In this document: positions 23,868 through 35,364 of the stretch, piece by piece | Numbering within the stretch: position 1 is the stretch's first letter | Layout: each line of letters opens with the position of its first letter | Assembly (NCBI GenBank): GCA_027943245.1 | Contig: JANDJZ010000071.1 | Span: 1-64,000 of the forward strand | Direction of reading: 5' to 3' | DNA from: Acanthamoeba sp. SK_2022b | Taxonomy: Eukaryota; Discosea; Longamoebia; Acanthamoebidae | DNA: 64,000 nucleotides | Made by a program: the position numbers and the translations under genes | Notes under the pieces: model-generated | What the model was told of the DNA's origin: nothing | The model's input: only the letters and a program-made list of their open reading frames with translations | Databases searched by the model: none

Positions 23868-24876
23868 TTAGAAGAAGTGGGAGAGGAAGGAGTTGAGGCG
23901 GGTGGCGCTAGAGGTGGCGGCCTCGATGCTCCACAGGGTGTCATAGGCGATCGAGCTGGTGGCGTAGAACTGCATCGTGGCATCGACACCGGCGTCGGTG
24001 CTGGTGGCCTTGACCGTGACGGGCGACTATACAAGTAACCAGCTCAGAGTCAGCCAAGAACGAAGGCAGACAAAGAACGAAAGCGACGGAGAGTGACGTA
24101 CGGAGTCATAGGGAGCGGGGATGACAGCAGTGGAGGCGAAGGTCCACGAGGCGCCGTTGAAGAGGAACAGCTCGTTGGAGCTCAGCGAGCCGCCGGCGCC
24201 AGGGGTCTCAATGCCGACACGGAGGTTAAGGGTGTTGTCGTAGGACTCGAAGGGCCAGTCGACGATAGTGTAGGAGATGGCGAGCTTGCCGGTGTCCACC
24301 GAGTACTGCTTGCTTCCGAGCTTGATGTAGCCGTCCTCTTGGAAGATGGAGACCTTGATGGTCAGGCTCAGCACACTACAAGAACACGAAGGTTCGTCAG
24401 CCATGTTTTCCTACTGACAGGAGATGAAGCGGCAGAGGTGTTGGTGCGTACGAGGTTCCGTTGGAGGAGCCATCCGCGGCGAGGTCGACGAAGATGCTGG
24501 CGGTGGAGACCTTGACACCCTGGAAGGTGTCGTCAATAGGGTCCGTGGCAAGGAAGGTCTCGGTGATGAAGCTGGAGATGCTGTTAACGGCGGCTGTTTG
24601 TTGTACATACACGCGTGAGTCTCACTGCGCTCCCGACCACAGACAATGGAGAGAGTGGGGCGTACTGCTCTTGGCCATCTCGGTCATCAGCTTGGTCTGG
24701 AGGAGGAAGGTCTTGGTTTCGTTGCCGACACTCTGCGAGATAGCGATCCGGCCGCCGGCGGGCGTGATAGTGGCAGTGAGCAGGCCGTTTGTGAGGATGA
24801 TCTGTGCCGTCGCAGCGTGCAGGAGCGCGACCAGGACGACTAGTCCAAGAAGGGCGGAGCCAAAGTGCAGCTTCAT
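23868..24876 (-). CDS. Secreted protein of unknown function
   Basis: ATG at 24876 opens a clear signal peptide (MKLHFGSALLGLVVLVALLH, cleavage probably after ATAQ). The mature part comes from about four exons: IILTNGLLTATITPAGGRIA and LLQTKLMTEMAKS; VNSISSFITETFLATDPIDD; LTIKVSIFQEDGYIKLGSKQ with VDWPFESYDNTLNLRVGIET; and a last exon ending in SATRLNSFLSHFF, TAA at 23868-23870. No Cys-rich motif or transmembrane segment follows the signal. The alternating beta-like pattern suggests an all-beta extracellular domain. Family not recognised. The 3' end faces AP-4 epsilon, 167 bp away. It could be a surface or secreted protein specific to this lineage. Confidence 0.7.
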
Positions 24877-25280
24877 GCTAGAGAGGAGTGTGATGGTGAG
24901 GTAGGAGTGGTATGAGGTCACGACTTGAGGTTGCTTGTTGTCTTGAATGGCGAGTTGTGGGGCGGGCGCTTTTGTAGGGGTGGCGGTTGCTGGTCGACAC
25001 AAACCGTCCATTGGCCAAGGGGTCAGTTTCTGGGGGATTTCTTCCATCTTCTTCGAACAAGCTCGCCGACCTCATCACAGCGGGCCACTCTTACTGAAAC
25101 CTCATGGAAGCACAGCAAGGTCGAACAGACGTTCGTGGCGTTCTCCGCCCGTGCTCAGGATGTCCGGATAGAGTATCGGCTCTTTGTGTGTTGCTCAACA
25201 CAATCCCAGGAGAAAGAAAGCAAAAAGAAATAAAAATAGTATTTGAAAAAAGAATTTAAGTTTGGATTTTGAGCAGGAAG
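24877..25280. promoter_or_regulatory. Divergent intergenic region
   Basis: 404 bp between the starts of the secreted protein gene (-) and the F-box/LRR gene (+). No supported ORF. An A-rich stretch (about 25,215-25,255) lies just upstream of the F-box gene ATG and may include its core promoter. Confidence 0.45.
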
Positions 25281-26252
25281 ATGGAGCGTTCATCAGGCAG
25301 GGCAAAGATGAATATAAAGGGCGACGTGCCAAAGAAACAGCGGCCCAGCAAGAGACCCCGCACCAGTGCGGGGCCGGCTCCGCTCCGCTTCCCCTCGGCA
25401 GCGGGCGTGACCTTCGACAAGACGCTCCGGCGATGGGGTCCGAGGAGCCAGGCCGGGCAGCTGCTGGCCGAGCTGCCGCCCGAGGTCTGGGCCCTCGTCT
25501 TTGCTCGCCTGCGGCATGACACCGCCGCGCTCGTCACGGCCAGCCACGTGTCGCGCGAGTGGCGCAGCCTCGCCCTGGGCGAGCTCCGGCGATGGACCTT
25601 TGCCGACGTCGTGGCCAGCGGGGCCAGCGGGGCCGCCTCGCGCTTCGAGCCGCAGCTGCGGTTCCTCCGCGAGCTGTGCCCGCGCGTGGACACGATCGAC
25701 GTGCGATACGACGCCTTCGACATCGTGGCCGACCTGCGTCGCGTGCTCGAGGGCCTGCCGCGGGTGCACGCGCTCCGGCTCGTTGTGTCACCCGCCACGC
25801 TGGCCAAGCTGCCCGCCGCCAACCAAGACGACACAGACCGCGACAGCGACGGCGACGGCGGCGAGGCCGACGTCGACCGCATGCCCGCCGCGATCGTGTC
25901 GCTCGAGCTGACGTTCGTGAACCTGGGGCCCACATCACGTCTCGAGCGGCTGTGGCGGCGGCTGCCCCGACGTCTCCACGCGCTCCAGCTCAACGGGCTG
26001 CGCTCGTCGCCGGGTCGCCTGTTCGAGCGCCTGCCGGGACTCACCAAGCTGCACATGAAGAGCTGCTTCGCGGTGGACGACGCGGCGATGTCGACGCTGC
26101 CGGCCTCGCTCACTAGCCTCTGCCTGCAGGGCGCGCGGGTGACCGACCGGGGCGTCGCCGCCCTTGCCGCGGCGCTACCCAATGTGAGTCCCTCCCTCTC
26201 GCCCTCTATTCACGTTCGCGTGCGTGTCATCTAACCACACCACACACACACA

Positions 26253-26328
<76 letters not shown>

Positions 26329-26781
26329 CAGTTGAAGAAGCTCGACCTGAGTCGCTGCGTGAGTGTGACGCACGAATCGATCGGCCACCTGCCGCAGGGG
26401 CTCGAGACGCTCAAGGTGGCCTTTTGCCAGCACATCAGGGACGACGCGCTGCGGAAGCTGCCGCCGGGCCTGCGGAAGCTCAACTGCTGGGGCTGCGGCA
26501 ACATTACCAACGCGGGCGTGCGGGCGCTGCCGACCGGCCTCGAGGATCTGACGCTGTCCTTCTGCAAGGTCGACGACCAGGGCGTCGCGCAGCTGCCGCG
26601 CAGCCTCAAGCGCATCGTCATCCAGTACTGCTTCCGGGTCACGCTCAAGGGGCTCGAGGAGCACCTCCCTGCCCAAGTGCAAAGCGTGAACTTGGGTTCG
26701 CGGGATGCAGCGGGCGACCTGTCGGCCTACCCGCGCCTCTCGCGCTTGCTCTCAGATCGGCCACTCCCCTTTCTTTCCTGA
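25281..26781 (+). CDS. F-box and leucine-rich repeat protein
   Basis: Probable substrate adaptor of an SCF ubiquitin ligase. ATG 25281 leads into a basic N terminus (KKQRPSKRPRTS, a possible nuclear localisation signal). An F-box-like segment follows (LLAELPPEVWALVFARLRHD and ASHVSREWRSLALGELRRW). Then come LRRs of the FBXL type with the LxxLxLxxC spacing: LTKLHMKSCFAVDDAAMSTL, LKKLDLSRCVSVTHESIGHL, LETLKVAFCQHIRDDALRKL, LRKLNCWGCGNITNAGVRAL, LEDLTLSFCKVDDQGVAQL and LKRIVIQYCFRVTLKGLEEH. One intron (about 26,184-26,331) contains a 90-bp CA tract and ends CGACAG. The stop TGA at 26779-26781 is followed by AATAAA repeats. Substrate unknown. Confidence 0.82.
26235..26326. repeat. Intronic (CA)n microsatellite
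   Basis: About 90 bp of CA repeat filling most of the F-box/LRR intron. It ends six bases before the exon (CGACAG). Confidence 0.95.
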
Positions 26782-26815
26782 GGCTGTTGTCACGTGCTAC
26801 GGGCCACACGGGTGT

Positions 26816-26849
26816 ATATAAATAAATAAATAAATAAATAAATAAAATA
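26816..26849. repeat. (AATA)n repeat containing poly(A) signals
   Basis: Tandem AATAAATA between the stop codons of the F-box gene (+) and the first Frizzled-like gene (-). It supplies several AATAAA hexamers for the plus-strand transcript. Confidence 0.8.
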
Positions 26850-26874
26850 ATACAAATGGAAAATAAATAGGCGC

Positions 26875-29446
26875 TCACGACGACGAGGGATCGGAGAGCT
26901 GCAGCGAAGTCGAAGAAGTGGAGCCGGAGCCGGAGAGGGAGGGCATCTCCACGCCACCGCTGCCCTTGGAGTGGGGCGAGTCTCGGGCCGAAGATCCGCC
27001 CTGCGTGGAGATGACCATTCGCGTGTGGGCCAGGAACGTGCGTGGGTGGCGCAGGCCACGCAGCAATCGGAGCCACAACACGAGCGTGCTCTGTGTATCC
27101 CACACGCAGGGAGAGCATGAGCGTAGAGGTCAGAGGCAGGCTGTACTGGATGGAGAAGGTTGGCAATGTGGGACGCCGGGCTCACCTTGGTCGTGCACAT
27201 GCAGAGGAAGATGCACACGCCCGCGGACAGGCTGGCCACGAGTGACACGATGTAGAAGGGGAAGCTGAGCGCTTCGTCTAGCGGGCACTCGGTGCCAGTG
27301 AGCAGGCTGCACACCACCTGCGCCATGACGGAGTTGTACAGCTGGTCCCAGATGGTCTCCACGTAGGCCCGGTAGGAGATGAAGAAGACTGCACGTCCAC
27401 GGGTAGTGTGAGTGGAATAATGTTAGTGTAATAATCCATTATTCAATATAATTTTATTTGGGATTTGATCTGAGCGTGGCGTACCGTTGTTGAGCCACAA
27501 GAACGCCACCAGCGCGATCAAGCGGAGGAGGTGGCTGAGTTCGGTCAACCGCGTGCGCTCCTGCTTGACTTGCACCTGTGTGATACGAGAGCTGAGCGCG
27601 ACATCAGGAGCTCAGAGACCACGCGTGGGCGGGGACGTACGTAGACCAGCCAAGAGATGCTGATCGCCATCAGCACCGTGCCCATGAAAATGCAGAATAC
27701 AACTGGGGTCAACGGTTGGGTGAGTTTCAGGTCTTGTGGAAGGATGTGTGTGCTCCAAGAGTAGATCGGGGCGCGACGTACTGGGGGCGGAGTAGAAGAG
27801 CCAGTCGACCCAACTGTCTTCCTTCGAGTAAATGAGACCACAGAAGGGGTGGATGGCGTTGCCGCCCAACTTCTCCCAGGACAGAAGGGCGATGAGGCCG
27901 GCCAACGGCACGCCCCAGCACCCAACGTGGAACCTAAAGGACATTGACGAGAGTGAGATTCGGGAGGGGCTCGGGCCAATGGCGAGGCAGAAGTACCCGT
28001 AGTGAATGAACTTGCTCCAGCGACGCACCCAGTCGTGCTTGTGGAAGCACACCATCAGGAAGATGTTGATGGTCACTGCAGCCACACACAACGCACAGCC
28101 CCTCTCCGATAAGTGGACGGGGCTGGGGCGACGGAAATTGGAAGATATCAGCCAGGTTGCCCTACCCGCGAACCACCAGAAGATGTTGGCCAGGCCAAAG
28201 TAGTAAGTGCCGATTGCCTGAATGATGCACACCACTCCCTGACCGCTGTTCTCGCTCGCGTTGTCCATCGTCACCTGGAGCCGGGCATCGCCCCAAGTAC
28301 ATGACGTTCGTATCGGGCCGCCCACCAGCACGCTCATGTTGATGAACAGGTCCATGAAGAAGACGGCCAGCGCCAGCCACAGCAGAAGGATAGCCGGATA
28401 GCGACTGGGTCGTTTCCGTTGAAGTCAAAGTAGAGGTGAGGGAGGAGGGCGATGTCTTGTCATGGTGGGGGATACCGTTTGCTGGGGTTGAGGAGCCAGG
28501 TGAGAATCATGACCAAGGAGCAGATCATTGAAGGCACGGCCGTGAAGTACATGGCCGAGGCGGCGCCCCAGTATTCGGCCTCGCCGCCAAACAGGTAGCT
28601 CGGGCAGCCCACCACACACGCGTCCTGTGGCCTCTCCTTGCTGAGCTTGGAGGCGTCAAATTCGAGGGGGTAGGGACAGTCGGCCTGAGTGTAGGGCACT
28701 TGCGTGTCCGAGGCGTATTGTGAGCAGGGCATGGCGTCCCCCAGTCCATCTGGCGGGAACGCCGGATAGGGCACCCCGGCTACGGTTTGGGTGGCATCGC
28801 AGTCGGGCAGCATGTAAGTGAGGTTCATCGTCGCCAAGAAGGCCACGCACTCGAGCGTCATCATCTCGCACACCGAGCGGCATGGTGGCACCGCTGCCAC
28901 AACAAGACATCAGTACACTCACTTTTGAGTCACATGTGTGTGAGACGCGCAGAGTGTAGGGCGCTACGTGTGAGGGATTCTCCAATAAGGCACCCGGGGA
29001 AGGACCCCTGGCAAATGAGCTGAAGGCCCGCCGTGCGACACTTTGAGGGCACCATCGCGCCGAACAGTCCGGCCAGCTTGCCCGCCGCCTCGTCTACTTC
29101 CTCATAGCTCTGCCCCCCCCCCATGTAACACATGAGCCTTCGGTCCATGCAAATGGTTCGAAAGAGGTTTCCCAATTCCGAGCGGCAGTACGGTCGGAAT
29201 GTCGCACCACGCCACCCGTGAGGAGGACATTGCGGCCATCGAGGAAGGGATCGCAGCGATGTGCAGAGGCGGGCGAGCCCTTGCCACGTGTGCGAGCAAG
29301 TGTAAGTTTGCCTGCCCGCAGGGGGTATACGGAGTTTTGGGGGGGGGTACTCGGAAAGGTATGCAAGAGACGGCGGTCAATCCAGTCGTGGCCTGTGTCT
29401 GGATCACCAGTACAAGGGCAGCCACTGCGCACAGGAGGCTCCACAT
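26875..29446 (-). CDS. Frizzled/Smoothened-like receptor A
   Basis: Seven-TM receptor of the Frizzled/Smoothened family (class F). A signal peptide (MWSLLCAVAALVLVIQTQAT) precedes a Cys-rich Fz domain with blocks RCDPFLDGRNVLL, SYEEVDEAAGKLAGLFGA, CRTAGLQLICQ, VPPCRSVCEMMTLECVAFL and YMLPDC. After a Cys-containing linker (ADCPYPLEF, DACVVGCPSYLFGG) come the TM segments: MICSLVMILTWLLNPSKR, GVVCIIQAIGTYYFGLANIF, TINIFLMVCFHKHDWVRRWS, CWGVPLAGLIALLS, VFCIFMGTVLMAISISWLVY, LLRLIALVAFLWLNN and FPFYIVSLVASLSAGVCIFL. Just after TM7 is CTTK, then STLVLW, then a Ser-rich cytosolic tail. About 11 introns. It is the most divergent of three tandem copies. Ligand unknown; no Wnt gene is seen here. Confidence 0.88.
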
Positions 29447-29651
29447 CTGTTCCTCTGTCCTCGACTGGCAGTTTGGTGTAAAAACTTAAACACAGGCCAC
29501 TCGGGTTGCTTCACGATCAACTCCGGTTAACAGGATAGACAATAGTTTAAGGAAAAGTACAAACCAACATAACTGAATTGTTCTACCTAATTACAACCAA
29601 TCACACAGAAACAATAACAATAACAATATAAGTGATGATACGCTCTACAAA

Positions 29652-32336
29652 CTAGAGATTGGACTGGTTGGACGTGGGCGGAGTCAAACTCATCTCCGTG
29701 CCCTGCGTTGGGATCGGCGTCGAGGAAGACGAGGACGAGCCGCCGTGAGAGCTCACGATGAGCCGCGCGTGGGCAAAGAACGTGGCCGGGTGCCGGAGGC
29801 CCGTGATCAAGTTCCACCATAACACCAGTGTGCTCTATGCGACCGACCGCCCAACACGTGGGTGATGGTCAAGTTTTCTCAGAGGTGTGGTGATTGTACC
29901 TTGGTCGTGCACATGGCTAGAAAGACGCACACGCCCGTGGACAAGCTCGCGATGAGCGCCACGATGTAGAACGGGTAGTTGAGCTGCTGTTCGTATTCGC
30001 ACTCGGTCCCGCTCACGAAGCTGCAGTAGACCTGGACCAGCGAGACAGGTAAGATTCTCTGCCCCTCCCCCCACAAACAACCACCACCATATCTACCTGA
30101 CTGGCGAGAGAGTCCAAGACGCTAGTGTACCGGTCCTCCACATAGATGCGATAGGCCACATAAAATACTGCGTGCACACGGCAGCACATTACGCACTGCA
30201 CGTCAACTACAACCGTGTGCTGTAATTGGGTTCGGCACTGCGTACCGTTGTTGAGCCACACGGAGGCGACTAGTAACAGCAGTCGCAGTAGGTGGAGAAG
30301 CTCCGATGCGCGCGACCGTTCGTATCGCAGTTGCACCTGCCGGCGATGGTGCGTGGGTGAACGATGTGCGTAGAAGAAGCGAGGAGAGGGTCAAGCGTAC
30401 GATGATGAAGCGAGTGATGCTGATGACCATGAGGATGGTGCCAAAGAACAGGCAGCCCATGACTGATGCAATAGACCAGCGCCGGGGTCTACAGTGAGTA
30501 GCGTGCGCTCTTGGGTGGCTCGTCACAAGCGAGGGAAGGACGCGCGTACTCGGTGCCGAATAGAAGACCCAGTCGACCCAGCTCTCCCCCTTGTACTGGT
30601 ATCGAATCTGGCAGAACGGGTTGATGCCATCGGCACCAAGCTTCTTCATGGAGAGCATGGTGATGAGGCCGGCCAACGGCACGCCCCAACAAAACACGTG
30701 GAACCTGCATGCGTGTAGAATCGAGGTTAACCGCTACGACGATGGTGGTGGTAACGATGAGCTGTGGGTCGAGACGAGATGGGCAGGTGAATGTGATGTA
30801 CCCGTAGTGAATGAAGCGGCTCCAGCGGCGCACCCACTCGTGCTTGTGGAAGCACAGCATCAGGAAGATGTTGATAGTGACTGCGTGGCAATCTTCAGTG
30901 TTCAGTGCACGTCACCATCGCGGCCCACAACACATCACACACATACACAGAGAGAGAGAGAGAGACGGAGAGGCGACGTACTGGCGAGCCACCAAAAATT
31001 GCAGGTGAGGCCAAAGTAGTAGGTGCCGATGGCCTGCATGATGCACACCACGCCCTGTCCGTCGTTTTCGTGCGCATTGTCCATCGTCACCGCCACCGGC
31101 GCGTAGTCCCACGTGCACGTCGTGCGCCTCGGGCCGCCGACCAGCACGCCGATGTTGATGGACAAGGACACCCCGAAGGCCGACACCGCCAGCCACAGAA
31201 TGAGGACTGCCGGGTAGCGCCTGTTGTGGTCGCCTCGAGGTCAGTCGCAAACGCCAGCGATGGAATGTATGAACCAGAGGGAGAAAGAGAGACGTGCCTC
31301 TTGGTAGGATTGAGGAGCCAGGTGAGGGACATGACGAAGGAGCATATCATCGCCGGCACGGTTGTGACGTACATGGCCGCGGTGGCGCCCTCGTACGCGG
31401 CCTCTCCGCCAAAGACGTAGGCCGGGCAGGTATACACGCACGCCTGGGACGGGTTTGTTGTGGTCAGCTTGGCGTACTTGAGCGGGTAGGGACAGTCGGC
31501 CTGCGTATACGCCACTTCTTGACATCACACAACAAGCTTTGAGCAAGACGGCGAGATACAAGAGGGTATGGGGAGGAAGCGATGCCTGTGGCAGGAGAGG
31601 GCGGCAGACAGGCAACGATGTCGTCGGGCGGGTAGACCGGATATGGAACGCCGTTGACCAGCTGGGTGAGATCGCAGTTGGGTGCCAGTGAGGACGCGTT
31701 GAAGCTCTCGAGGAACGGCAGGCACTCGAACAGGGCCGCTTCGCAGACCGATCGACATGGTGCGGTCACTGCGCGTGGTGATGACGTCATGAGGTTCCTT
31801 CCAGGGACCGGCCAGTCAGAGGGAGGTTACCAGTGATGGTGGAGCCTATCTCGCAGGCGGGGAAGTAGCTCTGGCACACGAGCTGCAGGGCCGTGGTGCG
31901 GCACTTGGCAGGTACCAGGGCACCGAAGTAGGCCGCCACCTTGGCCGCTGCCGCGTCCACCTCGTCATAGCTCTTTGGTGTGCCACAGCCGGGGTTAGCG
32001 TTCGCATTCCGAACATACTTGTGCTTGGCCGCCAAGGGCGATCTCTCACGCCGCAGCAACAAGAAAGTGGGTAGGTGGGTACCGAGCCGGAGAGGAAGAC
32101 GTTGTGACCCTCAAGAAAGGCATCACACCTGTGACCTGTGGCGGGAGAACCCTGCACAGGTGGGCCACGCCAACGTTGGAATTGGAAAGGAGAGATGGAA
32201 CGGGGGTAGCCTCTGCTTGAACCTTGAAGGGGACGCAGGAGTACTGGCCATTGCATGGAAGTAGGCACCAGCACAGGTATACGAGGCTCACCACCAACAC
32301 AAGGTCGGGCCTCCGCCAACTCCTTCCCCTGTTCAT
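29652..32336 (-). CDS. Frizzled/Smoothened-like receptor B
   Basis: Second tandem copy. Signal peptide (VLVVSLVYLCWCLLPCNGQ), then an Fz Cys-rich domain (CDAFLEGHNVFLSGS, SYDEVDAAAAKVAAYFGALV, CRTTALQLVCQSYFPACEIG, APCRSVCEAALFECLPFLES). Seven TM segments correspond exon by exon to copy A: MICSFVMSLTWLLNPTKR, GVVCIMQAIGTYYFGLTCNF, TINIFLMLCFHKHEWVRRWS, CWGVPLAGLITMLS, LFFGTILMVISITRFII, LLRLLLLVASVWLNNG and PFYIVALIASLSTGVCVFLA. The TM7-tail junction CTTK|STLVLW is at the same intron position as in A and C. The tail is Ser-rich and ends PPTSNQSNL with TAG at 29652-29654. Several exons are nearly identical in DNA to copy C while the introns differ, so duplication or gene conversion is recent. 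About 12 introns. Confidence 0.88.
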
Positions 32337-32577
32337 ACGGATGTTTGTTGTTTGTTTGTGTCAGCAACGGTTCTCAGCGAGCACATCCGCTGCCAGTCTG
32401 GTTGTCTATTCGCGTTTCCATTTTCACGCATTTCAATACGCCGCTGATGATCGCCTGTGTAGAGATGCGGCCGATGGCGTCAGGGAGCAACCGAGCCTAT
32501 TGGGCCGGAGTTGGCCACATGTCGAATATCACGTTTATCAATTTTGCCAAATGTACACCGTGCTCGAAAAAACGTGT

Positions 32578-35107
32578 TTAGAGAGCATCGTGGGGTGAGG
32601 ACGTGGGCGGGGTGTTGCTCAGTTCGTTGAGTTCCTTGTCCGACAGAGTGTAGTCGGGCGTCAATGACGAGGAAGAGGCATGCGAGCTTACAACGAGCTG
32701 AAGGTTGGCCCAGAACGACCGCGGATGCCGGAGACCGCCCAGTAATCGGAGCCACAGCACAAGGGAGCTCTACGAAACAGCAAGGAATTAAGTTTTAACT
32801 CCTATTCGCTGCGTGAATGAGTGGGTACCTTGGTGGTACACATGGTAAGGAAGACGCAGGAGCCCGTGGACAGAGACATCACAATCGATACCAGGAAGAA
32901 CGGGTAGTTGAGCGCCACCTCGTACGGGCACTCGGTGCCGGTAAAGAGGCTGCAGAGGACCTGAAGAGGCGGGTGAACAACGAACAACAGGTGCGCAATG
33001 GCCCCAGACGAACCTGAGCGGCAAAGCTGTCGTAGACTGAGCCAAACTGAGTCTCGACGTGAATGCGGTAGGCGAGGTAGAACACTACGTTGCGGAACTC
33101 GGGCAGTTAGCGGCCAGTAAAGCATCCTTGTGGAAGTGCAAAGGTTGGTACCATTGGTGAGCCACACAGAGGCGATGAGGAGAACCAGCCTAAAGAGGTG
33201 GGTCAACTCAGACGCGCGAGATCGCTCGTACTTGAGCTGAACCTGTAGTTTTGGGGAGAGGGGTAGAACTCGTAAGCCCGTGGGAGCGGAGAACGAGAGT
33301 GAGGCAGACAGGCGTACAATGGCAAAGCGGATGATGCTAATGATCATGAGGATGGTGCCCACGAAGATGCAGGCGAGGACTGAAAGCGGAGAGGAGGCAG
33401 TCAGCGTCCGGAATGAGTAGATAAGGACCAAAGCAGGAAATCACGGCCTCTAACATACTCGGAGCAGAGTAGAAGACCCAGTCGACCCAGCTGTTATCAT
33501 TGTCGTAGATGATCTGGCAGAAAGGAGTAACGCCACCCGCACCGAGCTTCTTCATGGAGAGCATGGTGATGAGGCCGGCCAACGGCACGCCCCAACAGAA
33601 TACGTGGAACCTGCATAGGACCACCGCCACAACGATGATGAGCGAGCAAGAGGGTTAGGAGCAGATGAAATCGGAGCTGATGTACCCATAGTGGATGACG
33701 CGGCTCCAGCGACGCACCCACTCGTGCTTGTGGAAGCACAGCATCAGGAATATGTTGATCGTGACTGTGGAGCAAGCGTCAGAAGACTTCAATGAGCAGA
33801 TGAACGGAGAAGAGACATACTGGCAAACCACCAGGTGTTGCAGGTGAGGCCAAAGTAGTAGGTGCCGATGGCCTGCATGATGCACACCACGCCCTGTCCG
33901 CCGTTTTCGTGCGCATTGTCCATCGTGATCGACAGCTGCTTGTCGTCCCACGTGCACGTCGTACGACGCGGTCCTCCGACGAGCACGTTGATGTTGATGA
34001 AGAAGGAAACGCCGAAGGTCGACACCGCCAGCCAGAGGATGAGGATCGCCGGGTAGCGCCTGAGTCGTCGATTCGTGACAGTGCATTGTGAGTATCAATC
34101 TCAAGCGTCCTTGAATTGTGCGTGCGTGTACCTCTTAGAGGGATTGAGACTCCAGGTGAGGATCATAATGAGGCTAAGCACCATCGACGGCACGGAGCCC
34201 GTGTACATGGCGGCCACGCTGCCCCAGTACTCATCCTTGCCGCCATAGATGTAAGCCGGGCACCCGAGCACGCACGACTCAGAGGGGTTCTCCTCGGTGC
34301 CGTCGCCGTCGTAGCGGAGCGGGTATGGGCAGTCGGCCTGCGTGTACTCGACCACCGTCTCGTCTGAATACGAGAAGCAGGGAATGATCCCGTCGGGCGG
34401 GAACGCGGGGTAGGCCACGCCGTCGACCAACGTGACCGTGTCGCAGTCGGGCATCAGGTATGTGGCGTTGAGGGACTGGATCACGGGTAGGCACTCGAGC
34501 AACATGTTCTCGCACACCGATCGACAGGGAGGCGTCACTGTACACACCGTTAGGCGGCGCTCATTCGCATACGGAGAGGAGAGTAGATCCGTACGCGAGA
34601 GTGTGGTGCCAATCTGGCACACGGGCAAGGCGCTGAGACAGAGGAGCTGAAGGGCCGCGGTGCGGCACTTGGGCGGCGCGAACGCGCCAAAGAAGCGGGC
34701 GAGCTCGCCGGCGGCTTCGTCGGCCTGTTCGTAGCTCTGCCCCATTTGTAATAAACGCCACTCGTTAACGGGCGGAACCAAAAGGCGCGTTGCCTGCGCG
34801 CGAGAGAGAAGGGAGACAAGAGGAGGGGGTACAGTGCCAACAAGGAGGACGTTGTGGCCTTCGAGGAATACGTCGCATCGGTGTGCGGTCGCTGGCGAGC
34901 CCTACGAGCACCAGTTGGGTTCGGAGTTATAAACAAAACTTGAAGGTCACCCCCCCCCCTTGCGCAGCTGAGACAAGCAAGGAGTGTCCGGCCCACCTGA
35001 AACGGAACGCAGGCCGTAGCACTTTGGCCTCGCGCTCCCGAGCACAACATCAGTAGGAGCACGAATCCCATCACCCACAGGGCGACAGAGCGGGCGCGGC
35101 CATCCAT
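32578..35107 (-). CDS. Frizzled/Smoothened-like receptor C
   Basis: Third tandem copy. ATG 35107; signal peptide MDGRARSVALWVMGFVLLLM ending near SGARGQ. The Fz domain includes CVPFQV, CDVFLEGHNVLLVGT, SYEQADEAAGELARFFGAFA, CRTAALQLLCLSALPVCQIG and PPCRSVCENMLLECLPVIQS. Then come ADCPYPLRY and SCVLGCPAYIYGGKDEY. TM segments include MVLSLIMILTWSLNPSKR, GVVCIMQAIGTYYFGLTCNT, TINIFLMLCFHKHEWVRRWS, CWGVPLAGLITMLS, IFVGTILMIISIIRFAIV, LFRLVLLIASVWLTNG and PFFLVSIVMSLSTGSCVFLT. The post-TM7 junction is CTTK|SSLVLW, followed by LRHPRSFWANLQLVVSSH and a tail ending SSPHDAL, stop 32578. Gene order and exon layout parallel copies A and B. Confidence 0.88.
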
Positions 35108-35364
35108 CAGTCTGGTGCAAGTCGTCCAGGCAAGTAGGTTACAACCCCGGCCAAAAGCCCTCCGTTACTAGGGGATCCCGGGTAATGAACTCGCAAACAC
35201 CCAATAGCCACGTGCCGCAGTAGTTGTATTAAATTAATGCCCATTAATTGTTTATACCCCGGTAGTTCAGTTTGCTTCAAAACGGCGTACAACTTCGTTG
35301 ATTTAAATAAGTATTCTTAGAAAGAGGAGACAAAACATGAGTTCTGAGCGCTGGCCTCGGGTAT

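Noticed and set aside
26875..35107. Fewer, larger receptor genes or pseudogenes in the Frizzled array
   Set aside because: Each copy has its own signal peptide, CRD, seven TM segments, stop codon and intergenic spacer. No frameshift or premature stop was needed to join exons.
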